From: CAWDVH01 sp963805705
GTDB lineage: Bacteria > Actinomycetota > Actinomycetes > Streptosporangiales > Streptosporangiaceae
Direction: 5' to 3'
Length of the DNA stretch: 64,000 nt
NCBI GenBank assembly: GCA_963805705.1
Contig: CAWDVH010000001.1
Span: 2,108,001-2,172,000, forward strand
This document shows positions 25,450 to 35,239 of this stretch, piece after piece. Position 1 is the first letter of the stretch; each line of letters begins with the position of its first letter. The translations under genes and the position numbers were made by a program. A model generated the notes under the pieces. The model searched no databases and was not told where the DNA came from. It saw only the letters and a list, made by a program, of their open reading frames with translations.

Positions 25450-26304
25450 ATGACCGTCGAGCTGCGTCATCTGCGCTGTTTCGTGGCGATCGCCGACGAG
25501 GGCAATCTCACGCGCGCCGCGGCGCGGTTGCATCTGACCCAGCCCGCCCTGTCACGCACGCTGCGTCAGCTTGAAGATCACCTCGGCATGCGCCTGGTCG
25601 ACCGCTCCACGCACCACCTGGAGCTGACCGAAGCAGGACGGGTATTCCTCGCAAAAGCCGCCGCGGCCCTGGCGGCTGTCGACGACGCTCTCGAGCCCGC
25701 CAGCGCGGGGGCATGGCCACTTCGGATCGGGCACGCCTGGTCGGGGCTAGGCGACTACACGACGACGCTGCTGCGGTGCTGGCAGCAGGCTCATCCGAAG
25801 ATTCCGCTGGAGCTGCTGCGCATTGACGGTCGCACCGCCGGGCTCGCCCGGGGCCGGGTCGACATCGCCATCCTGCGAGAGCGCGTCAGCATCCCCGGCG
25901 TTGTCACCGAGCAACTGATGACCGAAACGCGGGTAGCGGCTGTGCCCGCCGACTCGCCTCTGGCCGGGCGGCCGAGCCTCGCGCTGGCCGATCTGGCCGG
26001 CCAGCCGGTCGCGTTGAACACCGTCTCGGGCACGACGACACCGGGCCTGTGGCCAGGGACCGGGCCCGTCGCTACGGTCACGGTCGCCAACACCGACGAC
26101 TGGCTGGCCGTCATCGCCGCGGGCCGGGCCGTGGGAGTCACCACCACCGCGACCGCCAGCAGCCATCCCCACCCCGCCGTGACCTATCTCCCGCTGACCG
26201 GCGTCCCTGACGTCACCGTCTACCTCGCGTGGCGGCAGCCCGCGAGCCACCCGGCCATCCCGGACCTCATCGCGCTCGCCCGCCAGGTCGTCGCTCCAGG
26301 CTGA
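25450..26304 (+). CDS. LysR-family transcriptional regulator
   Basis: A 284-residue LysR protein. The ATG at 25450 gives MTVELRHLRCFVAIADEGNL, the normal family start. The wHTH covers residues about 3-62 (RAAARLHLTQPALSRTLRQL, then LGMRLVDRS), and a two-lobed effector domain follows from about 90. The 69-bp divergent gap to the EamA exporter holds a likely shared control region, so this protein probably regulates the exporter. The inducer is unknown. Confidence 0.93.
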   Translation: MTVELRHLRCFVAIADEGNLTRAAARLHLTQPALSRTLRQLEDHLGMRLVDRSTHHLELTEAGRVFLAKAAAALAAVDDALEPASAGAWPLRIGHAWSGLGDYTTTLLRCWQQAHPKIPLELLRIDGRTAGLARGRVDIAILRERVSIPGVVTEQLMTETRVAAVPADSPLAGRPSLALADLAGQPVALNTVSGTTTPGLWPGTGPVATVTVANTDDWLAVIAAGRAVGVTTTATASSHPHPAVTYLPLTGVPDVTVYLAWRQPASHPAIPDLIALARQVVAPG

Positions 26305-26326
26305 AGTGCGCGCTCATCCGGTCCGG

Positions 26327-27115
26327 TCATGCCCTGGTCTTCTGGGCGCAGGCGATGAGTTCGCCCGTCCGTCCGCCGGGTTCGGCGAACCATTCCGTCC
26401 CGCAGGCGATCCGGAAGATCGGCAAGGGGGATCTGATCAGGGCACGGAACAGCCTGGCCACTCTGCCCCGGCCCGACACCGGCGTCTGGTGCGCCGCCAG
26501 CGCCGCTCGCTTCTGCGCCGCATAGCGGCGCACGTCGACCCGGTGCGTGATCACCGACCGCGGCATGCCGTACCCGCGCATCTCACCGAGACGATGGCGA
26601 GTCACCAGGCGAAGCAGCAGCAGCAAGCGGGCGAACCGGGCCACTAGCTCGCGTGGCACCGTCGCCTCCACGACTCGCACTCCGGCGAGCTGGGCCGCCC
26701 GCGCGCCGACCTGGTGCACCCGGACATGGTCGCGATGCCCGTAGCCGCCCTGCGGGTCGTAGCTCAGCAGCAGGTCGGCGTGCTCGTCAGTCAGCAGGCC
26801 GGCGAGCCGTCCCGCCGCCTCCCCCGTATCTGCTCGCGCGAACCGGGTGGCCCCTGGCGGGTCATCGAAAAGGACCGGTCCGTGCCCGCTGTCGGCGTAG
26901 CCCAGGTGCACGACCTGGTCCGCGCCGAGGACAGCAGCGCTCGCCCGTAGCTCACCCAGCCGCCGGCCATGGCTCCGGTCCGGGCTGGGCCACATCTCGT
27001 CGCAGGCCACGACGATGATCACCCGATGACCCTCGGCCGCGAGCCAGGCGATCGTCCCCCCGGTCAGCAGCACCTCATCGTCCGGATGAGCATGAAACGC
27101 CACGATCGTTGCCAC
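26327..27115 (-). CDS. PIG-L/MshB-type deacetylase
   Basis: A 262-residue zinc-dependent GlcNAc-PI de-N-acetylase family protein. I chose GTG 27115 (VATIVAFHAHPDDEVLLTGG), because the motif begins at once; a longer frame to 27190 adds unrelated residues. Zinc and catalytic motifs are AHPDDE near residue 9 and the GHRDH motif in DPQGGYGHRDHVRVHQ. The middle region VHLGYADSG is also family-like. Relatives include MshB (mycothiol synthesis), Mca (mycothiol conjugates) and lincosamide or glycopeptide deacetylases. The exact substrate cannot be assigned. Confidence 0.9.
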   Translation of the reverse strand: MATIVAFHAHPDDEVLLTGGTIAWLAAEGHRVIIVVACDEMWPSPDRSHGRRLGELRASAAVLGADQVVHLGYADSGHGPVLFDDPPGATRFARADTGEAAGRLAGLLTDEHADLLLSYDPQGGYGHRDHVRVHQVGARAAQLAGVRVVEATVPRELVARFARLLLLLRLVTRHRLGEMRGYGMPRSVITHRVDVRRYAAQKRAALAAHQTPVSGRGRVARLFRALIRSPLPIFRIACGTEWFAEPGGRTGELIACAQKTRA

Positions 27116-27238
27116 GGGCACGAGCCTAGCCTCAAGTGCAGCGTCAGCCCCCGGCCTTCCGTGCTGGCTCGTGCCCGTGCGGGTACGCACTACGTTGGCC
27201 CCACTCGCGACCGCGCGAGCAGGGGCACGGCTCCGTCA

Positions 27239-27985
27239 TCAGAAGCCCTTGAACCACGCCCAGCCGCGAGTGTCCTCGGCCACCTTCTTGATGGCGACCA
27301 TCGACGGGTAGCACATTCGCCGGTAGACGCGGTCATAAACGCTCACGGGAAGGATCATGCGCGCCGCGCCGGGAGGAAGCGCTGCCCGCCCTGCTCTGGC
27401 CAGGCGCGGTCGCCAGGTCCGCGTGCCCAGAGCAGGCTTTCTCAGCCACTCGAATGCCGGGTAGTTCATGTAGTACGACACTGCCGCCGAGACTCCCGCC
27501 CAGTTGCAGTCGTCGATGACGATGTATCCGCCCACGCGCACGAGCCGATTCGCATAGAAGATGTCCAGCATGGTCTGATCGAAAGTGTGCCAGCCGTCGA
27601 TGAAGGCGAAGTCAAAGCTTCCTGGCTGGCGGCGAAGCAAGTTCGGCAGAGCAAGCTCCGAAGGCTCGGTTATAAGATCAAAGAAGTCAATTCCTGCTCG
27701 TTCGAGGTGAGCGACTCCCACGCCATGCCACACATCCATCTGCTTCGGGTCAATGATGGTATGTGATGCTCTGGGCCTATCCCGCAGTGCCTCGCATATG
27801 TGCAGCGATGAGAGGCCAAACGCACATCCCACCTCAAGTGTCTTCGTGATCGAGCTGTCAGATGAGATCAGGTGGTGCAGGTACTCGCCTTCAGCGGAAT
27901 CGACTTCCGAGGAGAGCCGGTACTCATTACCTGTCGCATCGCGAACGACCCTGGTCCGGTAGATCTCATCAATGATCGCGCTCAC
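27239..27985 (-). CDS. Class I SAM-dependent methyltransferase
   Basis: A 248-residue methyltransferase of the Methyltransf_24 type. GGAGGA nine bases before GTG 27985 decides the start over ATG/GTG codons further upstream. The SAM-binding motif is TLEVGCAFGLSSLHI, followed by the acidic strand HTIIDP, and a later FDFAFIDGWHTFDQTMLDI resembles cephalosporin hydroxylase/O-methyltransferase-like members. The tail is basic and aromatic (YDRVYRRMCYPSMVAIKK). The acceptor is unknown. Base composition here is visibly less GC-rich than its neighbours, hinting at transfer. Confidence 0.88.
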   Translation of the reverse strand: MSAIIDEIYRTRVVRDATGNEYRLSSEVDSAEGEYLHHLISSDSSITKTLEVGCAFGLSSLHICEALRDRPRASHTIIDPKQMDVWHGVGVAHLERAGIDFFDLITEPSELALPNLLRRQPGSFDFAFIDGWHTFDQTMLDIFYANRLVRVGGYIVIDDCNWAGVSAAVSYYMNYPAFEWLRKPALGTRTWRPRLARAGRAALPPGAARMILPVSVYDRVYRRMCYPSMVAIKKVAEDTRGWAWFKGF

Positions 27986-28047
27986 GCCTGTATCTCCTCC
28001 ATGCTTCGCCAACATTGAGGACCCGGCTTGCGCCATCGACCGGTCAG

Positions 28048-28650
28048 TCAGTCCATTCTATGGTCAGGGCTGGCCCCGCCACGAGTGTAGGCCTCGCCGC
28101 GGGGCGATAGCTTGTACCCCACGTCAAGGCTGATCGTGAGGCCAAGGTCCTTCAGGCGCCGCACCCGGCGCTTGAGATCCGGCCGTTCCCAGCCTATCGA
28201 TGTGGCCAGCAGCGCCGCTGCCGTGGCCGGCTGGTCCCGGATCAGGGCGAGGACGTCAGCCGTCCACGGCCCGTGCGCGCTCGACCGGTCCATCCGCGCC
28301 AGCCGCGCGGTGACGGCCGCCATCTCGTCCTGCGTCAGCGACGCGGCCGACGCCAGGGTGTGCCTCGGGTCGGGCTCGTCGAGTCGCCGGATCCGGATGC
28401 GGTACAACGGCAGGTTCTCCGGGCCGCGCAGATCGGCCAGCACCTCACCGGCGGTGGCGTAGCCAGCCTCACGGGCCTGAGCCGTGTCAATGCCGGCCGG
28501 GGCGATGACGTCGACGGCTGAGACCTCGATCAGGTCCAGGCCGGTCCGGTAGCGGTGGCCGGCCACGACCTGGCTGCGGCGCCAGCGCCGGAAGGCCAGG
28601 ACAATGCGGTCCTCATGGATGCCCTCGCGCAGGCGCTGCTCAAACAGCAC
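28048..28650 (-). CDS. ASCH/PUA-like domain protein with C-terminal helical region
   Basis: A 200-residue protein starting at GTG 28650. The N-terminal 90 residues (VLFEQRLREGIHEDRIVLAF, then RWRRSQVVAGHRYRT) match the ASCH/PUA-like fold of nucleic-acid-related proteins. Residues about 130-200 look like a winged-helix (RDQPATAAALLATSIGWERP, LKDLGLTISLDVGYKLSPRG). Together this suggests an RNA- or DNA-binding protein of unknown role. The next gene upstream on the same strand ends about 115 bases away. Confidence 0.78.
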   Translation of the reverse strand: MLFEQRLREGIHEDRIVLAFRRWRRSQVVAGHRYRTGLDLIEVSAVDVIAPAGIDTAQAREAGYATAGEVLADLRGPENLPLYRIRIRRLDEPDPRHTLASAASLTQDEMAAVTARLARMDRSSAHGPWTADVLALIRDQPATAAALLATSIGWERPDLKRRVRRLKDLGLTISLDVGYKLSPRGEAYTRGGASPDHRMD

Positions 28651-28764
28651 CGGGCCAGCATACTGGCCCGCGTCCGGCCTCACCTGGCTCCCGATGCCGG
28701 CCTGGCCGCTCCGGTCCGCCGGGACGTCAGGCTCGCCCGGACGCGGTCCGGCGTCCGCCGGGCC

Positions 28765-29640
28765 TCAGGCTCGCCGGACGCTGGCCAGCCGCGCACGGGC
28801 CCAGGCCTGCAGGCCGGCCGGGGCATCGAACGGCAGGGACCGCTGGGCCTGGCCGGTGACCTGATCCAGCAGGCTCGCCACCGCCAGCGCCGCGTCCAGG
28901 AGCGCGGCCGGCTCCAGGCCGGCGGTCGTCGCGTCGATGCCGTCCGGCACCGTGAAGCCGCGGGTGTCCAGCACCGAGGTCAGGCCGAAGGCGGGGTAGG
29001 TGGCGGAAATGGCCACCGCCCAGAGCTTCCAGATCTCGCCGCGGGCTTCCTCCAGCCGCGCGCGGGCTTCCCAGGCCGAGCCCCGGTCCAGGTACTTGGC
29101 CAGATCGCCGAGCGCCAGCCAGCCCAGGCAGGCCCACTCCCTGGCGCTGTCGGGGCTGGCCTGCGCGGTGTCGGGCGTCCACGGGCGGGCCAGCTGGCCG
29201 TCGGCGTCGTAGAGGGCCACCGACAGCGGCGGGAGCCCGGGCCGCCAGGACGCCGGCAGGACGACCAGGCTTAGCTGCAGGCCGCTCTCATAGAGGGTGA
29301 ACAGGTGCCATCCGGAGGCGCCGTCCTTTCCCGGGAACGGCTGGCGGAAGGAATCGGTGATCGGCCCGGCCTGTGTAATCGCCTGCTCGGCCAGGGCCAC
29401 CGCCGCTGGCCAGTCGGAATCGGCAATACCGAGGCCCGCGTCGATGTCGGACAGCTCGTCGCCGGCGTCACGCGCCAGCGAGCCGCCGAGCTCCACCCAG
29501 CGGAAGGCGGGCTCCGCCTCGGCGGCGTCGACCAGATACCGCAGCAGGTCCCGCTGCGCGGCGACCTGGCCCGGCATCCTGGCCAGCCAGGCCCGGCCGC
29601 TCACGGCGGCGGCGGTCCCGGTCTGCTGATCTTCGGCCAT
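28765..29640 (-). CDS. Nucleotidyltransferase-like protein
   Basis: A 291-residue protein. The ATG at 29640 (MAEDQQTG) is preferred to an upstream start in Pro/Gly-rich sequence. The nucleotidyltransferase signature VELGGSLARDAGDELSDIDAGLG (about residues 50-72) has the GS motif and the Asp-x-Asp pair, and residues about 160-230 form a helical region with EWACLGWLALGDLAKYLDRG. This resembles aminoglycoside adenylyltransferase-like or toxin-related (MNT/AadA-like) proteins, but the substrate is unknown. Confidence 0.78.
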   Translation of the reverse strand: MAEDQQTGTAAAVSGRAWLARMPGQVAAQRDLLRYLVDAAEAEPAFRWVELGGSLARDAGDELSDIDAGLGIADSDWPAAVALAEQAITQAGPITDSFRQPFPGKDGASGWHLFTLYESGLQLSLVVLPASWRPGLPPLSVALYDADGQLARPWTPDTAQASPDSAREWACLGWLALGDLAKYLDRGSAWEARARLEEARGEIWKLWAVAISATYPAFGLTSVLDTRGFTVPDGIDATTAGLEPAALLDAALAVASLLDQVTGQAQRSLPFDAPAGLQAWARARLASVRRA

Positions 29641-29748
29641 GACGGACTTCTTACCATGTCCCGCACATGCGGGAGGTCCCGCGCTCTCCGGGCGGAGTAG
29701 CGCGGGACCTCTCACAGGCTTACGCCTGGTACGGCCCGATCTGAGCGT

Positions 29749-31749
29749 CTAGCGCGCGAAGGTGCGAGCCAGCTTGGTCAGGTTCGGGGTGCCGAGACCG
29801 GAGCCCACGTTGAAGACGTGGCCTGCCGTGCCGGTGTAGAACAGGTTGTCGTTACCGTTGCTGGTCGTGTCCAGCGGGGTGAACGGGGTGTTGTGCCGCA
29901 GAGCGGACTTGTAGATGGACGTGTTCCAGAATCCGACCCGGTGGCCGAGCAGCGAGTCAATGACCGCTGTCGAGCCGTTCAGCTGCGGAGCCACGAAGCT
30001 GGTTCCGCCGTTGCCGGGCAGGAGGGCGGGCAGCCCTTGTGACGGGAACTGCGAGTCGTAGAGCAAATAGCCGGTAAACGGATCGGCGTTGGCCGATACG
30101 TCCGGGGTGGCCCGGCCGGTGCCGCGGCCGGTGATGACCGTCGGGGCGGGATTGAAGATCCACGCCGTCGGCAACGTGATGCCCGGGGCGACCAGCATGT
30201 TGTCGGTTGGGGTCAGGTACTCGGTCGCGCTGAACCGATGTGCGCTCGGCACGCCCTGCTGGTACCCGGGCGTCCGCTCGAACACGCTGAACCCGCCGCC
30301 GCCGCCGAGCGGGTTCGCGAACGCGAAGGCGGCCTCAGAGGTAAACGGCTGCCCCGTGGTCGGGTCGGTGAAGTCCGCGAAGTGCGGCCACAGCCAGTCC
30401 CAGCCCCAGGTCCGCTGGGCAGCGATGGTCGCCGTGTCGGTTGCGGTCAGCGGGATGGTGCCGGGCAGCGTGGTGCCGCCCGCCGAGGTGATCCACGGGC
30501 TGCTGTCCGGGTTCGCGGCCGACAGGTTGGTCGTCCCGAGATCCTCGAAGGCCGTGTAGGCACCGAAGTCGCCCGATGAGAGAAAGGCGCTCTGCCCCTG
30601 CGCCGCGAATTCGAGGTAAGCGTTATCGAAGCTGTCCGCGTAGGCCGGCGACTCCAGCCCGCTGGCGACTTCGGCCTGGATCACGGTCTCCGAGCTGCCC
30701 CAGCTGGCCGAGACCGTGTCGGCGATGTTCTGGCTAGCTGCGGTGTAGAAGCCGTCCACGAAGCCAAAGTCGGTATTCGGGGCTTGATAGACGACGATAT
30801 TCGACCGGGGGGCGAGAGCGCCGGACTGCTCCACGTCCAGGGTGGTCTCGTCCGAGCCCGCCTCCAGGCTGACCGGCCCGGATCCGCCGTCAACGTCGTC
30901 CAGGGTGATCCGGTTGGCCTTGGTCTTGATGCCCAGGACGTTGCTCCAGAAGAACTCAGGGTCTGATGGGTTGAGGCTGGCCAGTGTGACGATGCCGATG
31001 GTCACGCCCTTACCCTTGGCCACCTTCTGCAATGGGGTGAGCTTGTACTGCTTCGCGAAGTCCTCAGGCGTCAGGGCACCGGTCTGCACCACGCTCGGCT
31101 TGACGCCCTTAGCCAGCGCCGGCCTGCGCACCAGGTTGCTGGCGGCGGTCGGGTAGTTGGTCAGGCCGAGGATCGACAGCACGAACCGGGCCAGGCGGCG
31201 GGGCAGCAGCGGCGACTGGGTCGTTCCGTGGATCTTCATGGCCGGCCGGCGCAGCTGGCCGTTCCTGGCCGGGACCGCGGGAACGGTGAACTGGTGCTGC
31301 GTGACGGACAGCGCCTTGTTGAACTGGTCGGCGGTGCCGGTCGCGGTCACGTCCAGGCGATCGGCATAAGCGCTCGTCGCGATCCCGAACCTGGCCAGGT
31401 ACCTCTCCAGCGCGACGATGTTGACCCGCGTCTGGCCGAAGTTCCGGGCGAAACGGCGGACCGACAGGAAGCCGCCGCGCATCCCGCCCTCGACCCGAGC
31501 CTCGAGTATGCCTCGGTTGCGGGCCTTCAGGATGAAGGCCACGGTCTCGGGGGTGTTGCCAGGGGTGAAGACGCCGGCATTCTTCAGTGCCGCGGCGCCG
31601 ATGCCCTGCGGCACGGCGACCTTCGCGCTCGGCTGGTGCGTGGCACCGCTGGCGGGCACGGCGGCCATGAAGAACAGCAGGGAGCCGGCTGTGCCGACGG
31701 CCAGGACCGCGCCCGTGCGGCGCTGTCTGGCCCACTCAAAGGGCTTCAC
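29749..31749 (-). CDS. Secreted S53 (sedolisin/kumamolisin) peptidase
   Basis: A 666-residue preproprotease. Residues 10-36 form a signal peptide (RR..GAVLAVGTAGSLLFFMAAVPASGA). Residues about 45-200 are a pro-kumamolisin activation domain and about 220-666 the sedolisin domain. Catalytic Glu301 and Asp305 lie in AGSDETTLDVEQSG, the oxyanion-hole Asp near 344 (IADTVSASWGSS) and the nucleophile at about Ser584 in NGGTSFVAPQ. The common SGTS reads GGTS here. A calcium-site-like stretch (PLDTTSNGNDNLFY) is near the end. AGGAGG precedes the GTG start. It is probably an acid-acting extracellular peptidase. Confidence 0.93.
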   Translation of the reverse strand: MKPFEWARQRRTGAVLAVGTAGSLLFFMAAVPASGATHQPSAKVAVPQGIGAAALKNAGVFTPGNTPETVAFILKARNRGILEARVEGGMRGGFLSVRRFARNFGQTRVNIVALERYLARFGIATSAYADRLDVTATGTADQFNKALSVTQHQFTVPAVPARNGQLRRPAMKIHGTTQSPLLPRRLARFVLSILGLTNYPTAASNLVRRPALAKGVKPSVVQTGALTPEDFAKQYKLTPLQKVAKGKGVTIGIVTLASLNPSDPEFFWSNVLGIKTKANRITLDDVDGGSGPVSLEAGSDETTLDVEQSGALAPRSNIVVYQAPNTDFGFVDGFYTAASQNIADTVSASWGSSETVIQAEVASGLESPAYADSFDNAYLEFAAQGQSAFLSSGDFGAYTAFEDLGTTNLSAANPDSSPWITSAGGTTLPGTIPLTATDTATIAAQRTWGWDWLWPHFADFTDPTTGQPFTSEAAFAFANPLGGGGGFSVFERTPGYQQGVPSAHRFSATEYLTPTDNMLVAPGITLPTAWIFNPAPTVITGRGTGRATPDVSANADPFTGYLLYDSQFPSQGLPALLPGNGGTSFVAPQLNGSTAVIDSLLGHRVGFWNTSIYKSALRHNTPFTPLDTTSNGNDNLFYTGTAGHVFNVGSGLGTPNLTKLARTFAR

Positions 31750-31854
31750 TAGTAGATCCTCCTTGCAGATGCTCTCGGTCCGGAACCCGGGCAGGCGTCA
31801 TCATCCGTATCACCGGACGGGGCGGGCGTACCGGCGGCAAGACGGTGGCGCAAG

Positions 31855-31907
31855 TCGCTGGGCTCAGTCTGAGACAGCACGTCGCTGGGCTGGGACTAGA
31901 CAGCACG
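31855..31907. repeat. Short tandem repeat upstream of S53 peptidase gene
   Basis: GTCGCTGGGCT followed 7-8 bases later by GACAGCAC occurs twice in a row (about 31855-31881 and 31882-31907). It sits in the 240-bp gap upstream of the peptidase gene and could be a regulator-binding repeat. Confidence 0.5.
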
Positions 31908-31988
31908 CTAGAGGCTTCGTGCCAGATTGGCCAATGGGCTGAGGAGACAGATAGGTAACGATAAGTCGTGGTACCGGCCCGCCCGGCC

Positions 31989-32741
31989 CTAGCCGAATCG
32001 GCTCGCCAGCATGCGAAACGGACCCGGCGCGGCACCGTGCAGCCATGCGGGGAAGCGCATCCACCGGGGCACGAACACCACGGCGCGATCCCGCTCGGCG
32101 GCGTCGATGATCGCGCGGGCCGCCCGTTCGGAAGGAATCGGGGCTGGCCTTTTCCGGTCGTACGGCCGCCCGCGCTGCTCGAAGAACGGGGTGTCCACGA
32201 CGCCGGGAACCACCAGCGAGACGCCGACGCCCCGGCCGTCGAGCTCGTAGGCCAGGCTCTCGGCGAAGAAGCCGAGGCCGCCCTTGGCCGCCGAGTAGGC
32301 GGCCTCGCCGCGCACGCCCGTCGTGCCGGCGATGGAGGAGACGAAGACGATCCGGCCGGACCCGCGCTTGATCATGCCCGGCACGAGCAGCCTGGTCAGC
32401 TGGATCGGCGCGGTCAGGTTCACGGTGATCAGCTCCGCGGCCTTCGCGGCCGGCAGGTCCTCGATCGGCCCGGCCCAGCCGACGCCGGCGTTGCTGACGA
32501 GCAGGTCGACGTGACCGGCCGCATCCAGGGCCGCCGCGGCCAGGCGGTCCGGCCCCTGCGGGTCAGCCAGATCGGCCAGCAGGGCGATGCCGCCGGTTTC
32601 CCGCGCCACGGCCCGCAGGCGTCCGGGATCACGCCCGGCGATCAGGGGGCGTGCCCCGGCTGCGGCCAGGGCGCGCGCCGTCGCCGCGCCGATGCCCGAT
32701 GATCCTCCGGTGACGAGCGCGACCGCGCCGGCTAGCCGCAT
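31989..32741 (-). CDS. Short-chain dehydrogenase/reductase (SDR)
   Basis: A 250-residue classical SDR oxidoreductase. The cofactor loop is VTGGSSGIGAATARALA, with basic residues after strand 2 (AGRDPGRLRA) suggesting NADP. The NAG-type motif appears as VSNAGVGW. Catalytic Ser is in VFVSSIAGTTG and the Tyr/Lys pair in AYSAAKGGLGFF. A C-terminal RMFPAWLHG-like helix (RFPAWLHGAAPGPFRML) may touch membranes. The substrate is unknown. It is followed 14 bases upstream by the CBS gene on the same strand. Confidence 0.93.
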   Translation of the reverse strand: MRLAGAVALVTGGSSGIGAATARALAAAGARPLIAGRDPGRLRAVARETGGIALLADLADPQGPDRLAAAALDAAGHVDLLVSNAGVGWAGPIEDLPAAKAAELITVNLTAPIQLTRLLVPGMIKRGSGRIVFVSSIAGTTGVRGEAAYSAAKGGLGFFAESLAYELDGRGVGVSLVVPGVVDTPFFEQRGRPYDRKRPAPIPSERAARAIIDAAERDRAVVFVPRWMRFPAWLHGAAPGPFRMLASRFG

Positions 32742-32755
32742 GCCGCCCCACTATG

Positions 32756-33184
32756 TCAGGCCGGTGCGGTCGCCCGCGCGCCCTCCGTGGTGGCGGTGCC
32801 CGCCGCGGCCGCCGGGCCGGACCAGCAGCGCACGATGTCGCGCATCGACAGCAGCCCGGCGACCTCGCCATCGGCTACCACCACGAGATGCCGGAAGCCG
32901 CCGGCCGCCATCGCCGACGCGGCCTGCTCCAGCGACCAGCCGGGCGCGGCGAACACCACGTCGGCGGTCCGGTGGTCGGAGACCAGCTCGGTGTCAGGGT
33001 CCTGCCCGGCCCCGACCGAGTCGAGGATGTCGCGCTCGGTCAGGATCCCGATCCCGGAATGCTCAGGGTCTGTTACCACTGCCGCGCCCACGCGCTGAGC
33101 GGACATCAGCCGTGCTGCCTCGCGCAGCGTATGCGCGGGGCCGACGCTCAGTACGACCTTGGTCATCCCGTCTCGTACGTCCAT
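32756..33184 (-). CDS. CBS-pair domain protein
   Basis: A 142-residue protein of two CBS motifs (about residues 5-60 and 70-125), e.g. GAAVVTDPEHSGIGILTERD and FRHLVVVADGEVAGLLSMRD, with an Ala/Thr-rich tail. Likely an adenosine-nucleotide sensor. It resembles but is not identical to the CBS gene at 15009-15467. Co-oriented with and just upstream of the SDR gene. Confidence 0.9.
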   Translation of the reverse strand: MDVRDGMTKVVLSVGPAHTLREAARLMSAQRVGAAVVTDPEHSGIGILTERDILDSVGAGQDPDTELVSDHRTADVVFAAPGWSLEQAASAMAAGGFRHLVVVADGEVAGLLSMRDIVRCWSGPAAAAGTATTEGARATAPA

Positions 33185-33329
33185 GCCTGATCTCTACCTC
33201 CGGGTCCTCGCGGCGAGGAAACGCCAAGCTTGTGAACATGTGATTACCGTGCATTCCAGCATCCGCGATTGCACGCGCGACGGCAAGGCTCTGGCCTGCC
33301 CCGGGTTGTGATCCGGCGCCGACTCGGGT

Positions 33330-34122
33330 TCAGTCGCCCGGCTGCGCCAGCAACTCCAGCACCTCGTCGTGCAGCAGCCCGTTGGTGCAGACCGCGCTGC
33401 CCCCGTCCGGCGCGGCCTTCCCGGACAGGTCGGTGAAGACGCCGCCCGCCTCCTCCACGATGATCTGCAGCGCGGCCAGGTCCCAGAGCGAGACGTCGAC
33501 TTCGGCGGAAATGTCCACGGCGCCCTCAGCGACCAGGACGTGCGACCAGAAATCCCCGTAGGCGCGCGTCCGCCAGACGGACCGGGTCAGGCGCAGGAAC
33601 TCCTCCAGCCGCCCTTCGCGGTCCCAGCTGGACAGGCCGGAGTAGGACGCTGACGCATCCGACAGGCTGGACACGGCCGACACGTGGCAGGCGCTGGCCT
33701 TGGTCAGGCTGCGTCCGGTCCATGCGCCGCCATCCCGTCCCGCCCACCAGCGGCGGCTCAGGGCGGGGCGCGGAGACGACGCCGACGGTCACCTCGCCCT
33801 CGGCCATCAGGCCGATCAGCGTTGCCCAGACCGGCACGCCGCGGACGAAGTTCTTGGTTCCGTCTATCGGGTCGATCACCCAGCACCGCTGGCCGACGCC
33901 GCTACGGCCGAACTCCTCGCCCAGCATCGCGTCGCGGGGCCTGGCCCGGCTCAGCACATGGCGCAGCGATTCCTCGGTGGCCAGGTCGGCATCGGTCACC
34001 GGGGTCAGGTCGGGCTTGGACTCCACCCGCAGGTCCTGGGCCCGGAACCGGCGCATGGTGATGTCGTCCGCCGCGTCCGCGAGGACGTGGGCGAACCGCA
34101 GGTCGTCGTCATAGCCGGCCAT
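33330..34122 (-). pseudogene. hisN: Histidinol-phosphatase / inositol monophosphatase family, frameshifted
   Basis: Start at ATG 34122 (MAGYDDDLRFAHVLADAADD). Inositol monophosphatase-fold motifs are all present: the metal site LGEEFG, WVIDPIDGTKNFVRGVP and, after the break, DVSLWDLAALQIIVEEAGG. The frame shifts after GVVSAP; removing one base from the GGGG run at 33765-33768 restores one reading frame of about 263 residues to the stop at 33330. Position beside rsgA/aroA matches HisN of Streptomyces, the last phosphatase of histidine synthesis. A real break would be expected to cause histidine auxotrophy unless another phosphatase substitutes. Confidence 0.85.
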
Positions 34123-34236
34123 GGCGCGACACGGTACCGCTAACCGCGTCGTCCTGGCCACGCCAGGCGGCCGGCCGATGAGGCCGATCGGGCGCCTGGC
34201 GCGCGCCGCGACGGCGCGGTCCCTTACGGTTTGGCC

Positions 34237-35216
34237 ATGGACTACACCCACCTGGGCCGCAGCGGCGTGTCGGTCAGCAGGCTCTGCCTCGGGACGATGA
34301 ATTTCGGCGCCAGCACGGACGCCGGCGTCTCGCATCAGATCATGGACAGCGCGCTGGAGCACGGGATCAACTTCTTCGACAGCGCGAACACCTACGGCCG
34401 GCCGCGCGCCGAAGGCGTGACCGAGCAGATCATCGGGAACTGGCTCGGCGGCCGGCCGCGGGCGACGGGACCAGATCGTCCTGGCCACCAAGCTCTACGG
34501 CGGCAAGGGGGAGTGGCCCAATGACCGGTTCCTGTCCGCGGTGAACATCCGCCGCGCGTGCGACGCATCGCTACGCCGGCTGAGGCACCGACCACATCGA
34601 CCTCTATCAGATGCACCACGTGGACCGGGCTACCCCGTGGGCGGAGATCTGGGAGGCCATGCAGGTACTGCGCTCCCAGGGAAAGATCATCTACGCCGGA
34701 TCGTCGAACTTCGCCGGCTGGCACATCGCCCAGGCGCAGGAAGCCGCCCGCGACCGCGGGATGCTGGGGCTGGTCAGCGAGCAGTCGCTGTACAACCTGG
34801 CCGCCCGGACGGTCGAGCTTGAGGTGCTGCCCGCCTGCCTGGGCTACGGGCTGGGCGTGCTGCCCTGGAGCCCGCTGCACGGCGGCCTGCTAGGCGGGAT
34901 CCTGCGCAAGGAGGAGGGCGGGCGCAGCGGCGGCGGCCGGGCGGCGGAGGCCCTGGGAGTGCCGGCCATCCGGGCGCAGATCGAGGCCTACGAGACGTTC
35001 TGCGGGCAGCTCGGAGAGGATCCGGCGGACGTGGGCCTGGCCTGGCTGCTGCATCAGGCGGCTGTCACCGCGCCGATCGTCGGGCCGCGGACCGTCGGGC
35101 AGCTGGAGGGATCGCTGCGCGCGCTGAAGGTCACCCTGGACGAGACGTCGCTGGCCGCCCTGGACGAGATCTTCCCCGGGCCCGGCGGCGCCGCCCCGGA
35201 GGCCTACGCCTGGTGA
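34237..35216 (+). pseudogene. Aldo/keto reductase with two frameshifts
   Basis: An AKR starting at ATG 34237 (MDYTHLGRSGVSVSRLCLGT). Residues with Asp and Tyr (NFFDSANTYG), then in a second frame LATKLYGGKG with the Lys, then in a third frame LYQMHHVD with the His, are all family-like. Two single-base insertions, one in the GGG run at 34460-34462 and one near 34586, would explain the shifts. The corrected protein would be about 325 residues and end with EAYAW at 35216. All catalytic residues survive, which favours sequencing error or very recent damage. Confidence 0.85.
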
Positions 35217-35239
35217 GCGGGCTCGGCCCACCCCTGCAG

